NCBI GenBank assembly: GCA_012271025.1
Contig: JAAXHF010000211.1
Location: forward strand, 1 to 26,028
DNA: 26,028 nucleotides
Direction: 5' to 3'
Origin: Deltaproteobacteria bacterium
GTDB taxonomy: Bacteria; Desulfobacterota_B; Binatia; Bin18
In this document: positions 23,094 to 26,028 of the stretch, piece after piece
Position numbering within the stretch: the first letter of the stretch is position 1
Layout: each line of letters begins with the position of its first letter
The notes under the pieces: generated by a model
What the model saw: the letters and a program-made list of their open reading frames with translations, nothing else
Told to the model about the DNA's origin: nothing
The model's database searches: none
Translations under genes and position numbers: made by a program

Positions 23094-26028
23094 ATGCCCC
23101 GCATTTTTGACAATATCGAACAGCGTCTTCTGCCTGCATTGGCGGAAACCATAGAGGTGTCAGACCGGGCCGACTTCTGTGTCGGGTATTTCAACCTGTG
23201 CGGCTGGCGGTCGATAGATACCTATGTAGAGAAATGGAGCGGGGGCGAAGGGCATTGTTGCCGCCTGCTCGTTGGTATGCAGAGGTTGCCGCACGAGGAG
23301 CTACGGATTGCCAAGACGCTGTCTGACGACCGAACGGGACTCGATAATCAGACGGCGCTTCGGCTCAAGAAAAGACTCGCCGAAGAATTCCGCGAACAAC
23401 TGACTATAGGCGTTCCAACCAATGCGGACGAGGCGGGTCTACGGAGATTGGCGCGGCAGATCAAGGCGAAGAAGGTTGTTGTCAAGCTTTTTCTCAAGCA
23501 TCCGCTTCATGCCAAGCTGTACCTGTTGTTCCGTCCCGATCCGATCAACCCGACCGTCGGATACCTGGGCAGCAGCAACCTCACCCAATCAGGGCTGTCT
23601 GCTCAGGGCGAACTCAACGTCGATGTGCTCGACCATGATACCTGCCAAAAGCTTGCCAAATGGTTCGAAGACCGGTGGAACGACCGCTGGTGCGTCGATA
23701 TCTCGAAAGAGCTGGTCGAGATTATCGAGCAGAGTTGGGCGCGAGAGGACCTGATCCCACCCCACCACATCTACGTCAAAATCGCCTACCACTTATCGCA
23801 GGAAGCACGGGCCGGTCTGACGGAGTTTCGTATCCCCAAGGATTTCGGCAACAAGCTGCTCGACTTTCAGACTGCGGCGGTAAAAATTGCCGCCCACCAT
23901 CTGAACAAACGGGGCGGCGTCATCATCGGCGATGTCGTCGGGCTGGGCAAAACACTCATGGCGACTGCTCTGGCGCGAGTATTCGAGGACGATCACGGAC
24001 TTGAGACCTTGATTATTTGCCCCAAGAATCTCGTTCCGATGTGGGAGGATTACCGGGCGCAGTACAGAATGCGCGCCCGTGTGCTCTCGGTCAGCCGCGT
24101 GATCGGAGAGTTGCCCAAGATGCGTCGTTATCGTCTGGTGCTGATCGACGAGAGCCACAATCTGAGGAACCGAGAGGGCAAGCGATACCGGGCTATTCAG
24201 GAATACATCCGGGAGAACGACAGCAAGTGCATCCTGCTCTCGGCAACGCCGTACAACAAAACGTATGAGGACCTATCCAGCCAGCTTCGCCTGTTCGTGC
24301 CCGAGGATCAGGATCTGGGCATTCGTCCCGAACGCCTGTTGCGGGAGCTTGGCGAAACGGAGTTTGTGAGCCACCATCAGGCACCGGTGCGATCCCTGGC
24401 CGCATTCGAGAAATCCGAGTACGCCGATGACTGGCGGGAGCTGATGCGGCTGTATCTTGTCCGCCGGACGCGCAGCTTTATTCAGGATAACTACGCGGCT
24501 ACGGACTCGACCAACGGTCGCAAATACCTGACGTTCGAGGACGGCACTACTTCCTATTTCCCGACACGGGTTCCCAAGACGCTCCGCTTTGACATTGATG
24601 GGCAGTATGCTCGGCTGTTTGCGGACGAGGTGGTTAGCGCGATAAACGGTTTAGACCTCCCACGCTATGGGCTCGGCAACTACGTGACGGATTCGTCGCG
24701 CAAGCCTCCAACGCAGACCGAAGCCAAGATCTTATACGACTTGTCGCGCGCGGGTAAGCGCCTGATGGGCTTCTGCCGGACCAATCTGTTCAAGCGCTTG
24801 GAGAGCAGCGGTCATGCATTCCTCTTGTCGGTCGAACGCCACATTCTCAGAAACTTCGTTTTTCTGCACGCCATTGAAAATGACCTGCCACTTCCAATCG
24901 GAACGGCAGACGCGAGCCTCCTGGACTCACAATCCTCTGATGAGGATGCCGAGCAGGCTGTCGGCGACATCTTCGATACGGATGACGACGAAGAGAACGG
25001 ACAGCCAGGAGCAACGACGCCGCTGAGAACCGAAGAGGATTTTCGCAAGTGTGCCTCCCAGGTCTACGAGCTTTTTTCCGGCAAATATAAGAGACGGTTT
25101 CGCTGGCTGCCGTCACGCCACTTTAGTGCCAGCCTCGGCACGGACCTGATGACCGACGCCACGACTCTGCGGAACCTCCTAGTCCAATTCGGCGTGTGGC
25201 AGGCGGCCGAGGACGCAAAGCTCGGCGCGTTGGAAGAAATGCTGACGAGCGTCCACCCGGATCGCAAGGTGCTGATCTTCACGCAGTTTGCGGACACGGT
25301 CCGCTATCTGGAAAGCCAGCTTCAAGCGCGTGGAGTGTCGAGGATGGCCGCAGTGACGGGAGATACGCCGAACCCGACACACCTCGCCTGGCGCTTCAGC
25401 CCGAAAAGCAATGAGAGAAAAGATCGCGTTACGTCCGTTGACGAGCTGCGCGTTCTGGTCGCGACTGATGTCCTCAGTGAAGGGCAAAACCTTCAGGACT
25501 GCGCCATTGTCGTGAATTACGATCTCCCGTGGGCTATCATCCGCCTCATTCAACGCGCTGGCCGCGTTGACCGCATCGGTCAGCAGGCGGATGACATCCT
25601 GTGCTACTCCTTTCTTCCGGCTGACGGGGTCGAACGTCTGATCCGGCTTCGTACCCGTGTGCGGACGCGCCTTCACCAGAATGCCGAAGTGATTGGAACC
25701 GACGAAGCGTTCTTCGAGGATGAGGACCAGCAGACCGTGCTTGACCTGTATAACGAAAAGGCCGGTATTCTCGACGATGACAACGAGACGGACGTTGACC
25801 TTTCTTCCTACGCGTATCAGATCTGGCGTAACGCGACGGACAATGATGCGGCGCTCAAGCAAAAGATCGAGAACCTGCCGCCGGTCGTGTTTTCCTCAAA
25901 AGCTTATTTCCCACACCCTCAGCGGCCTGATGGAGCGCTGGTCTATCTGCGGACTGCGCAGGGGAACGATGCTCTGGCCTGGATTGACCGCAAGGGCAAT
26001 AACGTGACCGAGAGCCAGTTCGAGATTC
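23094..26028 (+). CDS. PLD-like nuclease / SNF2-family helicase fusion, C-terminus cut by window
   Basis: The frame opens at ATG 23094 and stays open for 978 codons to the window edge. The N-terminal ~200 residues are a phospholipase-D-like domain with HAKLYLL (His139, Lys141) and GSSNLT (Asn162), a single HKD-type site. A SNF2/RapA-type helicase follows: Walker [10 protein letters not shown] (279-287), DESH box (352-355), [22 protein letters not shown] and QRAGRVDR (820-827). An acidic insert at about 615-645 lies between the helicase lobes. Such PLD-helicase fusions occur in restriction-like and other anti-phage islands. The start is 5 bp after the vWA gene with no good SD, so it may be read from the same transcript or mark an insertion junction. 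Confidence 0.9.
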   Translation, partial: MPRIFDNIEQRLLPALAETIEVSDRADFCVGYFNLCGWRSIDTYVEKWSGGEGHCCRLLVGMQRLPHEELRIAKTLSDDRTGLDNQTALRLKKRLAEEFREQLTIGVPTNADEAGLRRLARQIKAKKVVVKLFLKHPLHAKLYLLFRPDPINPTVGYLGSSNLTQSGLSAQGELNVDVLDHDTCQKLAKWFEDRWNDRWCVDISKELVEIIEQSWAREDLIPPHHIYVKIAYHLSQEARAGLTEFRIPKDFGNKLLDFQTAAVKIAAHHLNKRGGVIIGDVVGLGKTLMATALARVFEDDHGLETLIICPKNLVPMWEDYRAQYRMRARVLSVSRVIGELPKMRRYRLVLIDESHNLRNREGKRYRAIQEYIRENDSKCILLSATPYNKTYEDLSSQLRLFVPEDQDLGIRPERLLRELGETEFVSHHQAPVRSLAAFEKSEYADDWRELMRLYLVRRTRSFIQDNYAATDSTNGRKYLTFEDGTTSYFPTRVPKTLRFDIDGQYARLFADEVVSAINGLDLPRYGLGNYVTDSSRKPPTQTEAKILYDLSRAGKRLMGFCRTNLFKRLESSGHAFLLSVERHILRNFVFLHAIENDLPLPIGTADASLLDSQSSDEDAEQAVGDIFDTDDDEENGQPGATTPLRTEEDFRKCASQVYELFSGKYKRRFRWLPSRHFSASLGTDLMTDATTLRNLLVQFGVWQAAEDAKLGALEEMLTSVHPDRKVLIFTQFADTVRYLESQLQARGVSRMAAVTGDTPNPTHLAWRFSPKSNERKDRVTSVDELRVLVATDVLSEGQNLQDCAIVVNYDLPWAIIRLIQRAGRVDRIGQQADDILCYSFLPADGVERLIRLRTRVRTRLHQNAEVIGTDEAFFEDEDQQTVLDLYNEKAGILDDDNETDVDLSSYAYQIWRNATDNDAALKQKIENLPPVVFSSKAYFPHPQRPDGALVYLRTAQGNDALAWIDRKGNNVTESQFEI

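Noticed and set aside
22246..23139. 297-codon minus-strand open frame
   Set aside because: Antisense to the second vWA gene, whose MIDAS motif is convincing.
20220..26028. Zorya defence system
   Set aside because: The channel lacks the long ZorA tail, no OmpA/MotB-type ZorB or ZorC is seen, and the partner proteins are vWA-type. Only an analogy is justified.

Overview
The window looks like a stretch of chromosome from an uncultured, GC-rich Gram-negative bacterium. It has type IV pilus genes with an outer-membrane secretin and lipoprotein signal peptides. The order pilMNOPQ-aroK-aroB is known from Proteobacteria. The first operon (cyclase family, UGSC selenoprotein, DUF1329) resembles gene content I associate with Deltaproteobacteria-like environmental lineages such as Binatota or Entotheonella/Tectomicrobia. 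That taxonomic guess is inference only. No rRNA, tRNA, CRISPR array or insertion sequence was recognised.

Region 1 (1-3250, minus strand) is a short operon with strong AAGGAG-type ribosome binding sites. It reads: cyclase-family hydrolase, an uncharacterised 362-aa protein, a UGSC-family selenoprotein whose Sec codon is an in-frame UGA at 891-893, then a DUF1329 protein cut by the window edge. A bacterial SECIS-like hairpin lies just behind the UGA. A standard gene caller would split this gene in two or truncate it.

Region 2 (3366-7259, minus strand) is housekeeping: priA, def and fmt in transcription order. Region 3 (7260-14391, plus strand) starts at a divergent promoter and holds pilM, pilN, pilO, pilP, pilQ, a 402-bp gene-free stretch rich in inverted repeats, then aroK and aroB.

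Region 4 (14496-23088, plus strand) is the most interesting part. Eight closely packed genes look like one envelope machine. They encode two lipoproteins, a membrane-anchored TPR protein, a membrane-anchored PEGA-repeat protein with an inactive-looking formylglycine-generating-enzyme (FGE)-like domain, a 53-aa membrane peptide, a MotA/TolQ/ExbB-type channel subunit, and two von Willebrand A (vWA) proteins. Each vWA protein begins with a TM segment carrying an Asp in an ExbD/TolR-like position. My reading is a proton-driven stator whose usual peptidoglycan-binding module is replaced by metal-binding vWA domains. I know of no functional description of such a system.

Region 5 (23094 to the end) is an open-ended PLD-nuclease/SNF2-helicase fusion starting 5 bp after the last vWA gene. 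It probably begins a defence or DNA-processing module that continues beyond the window.
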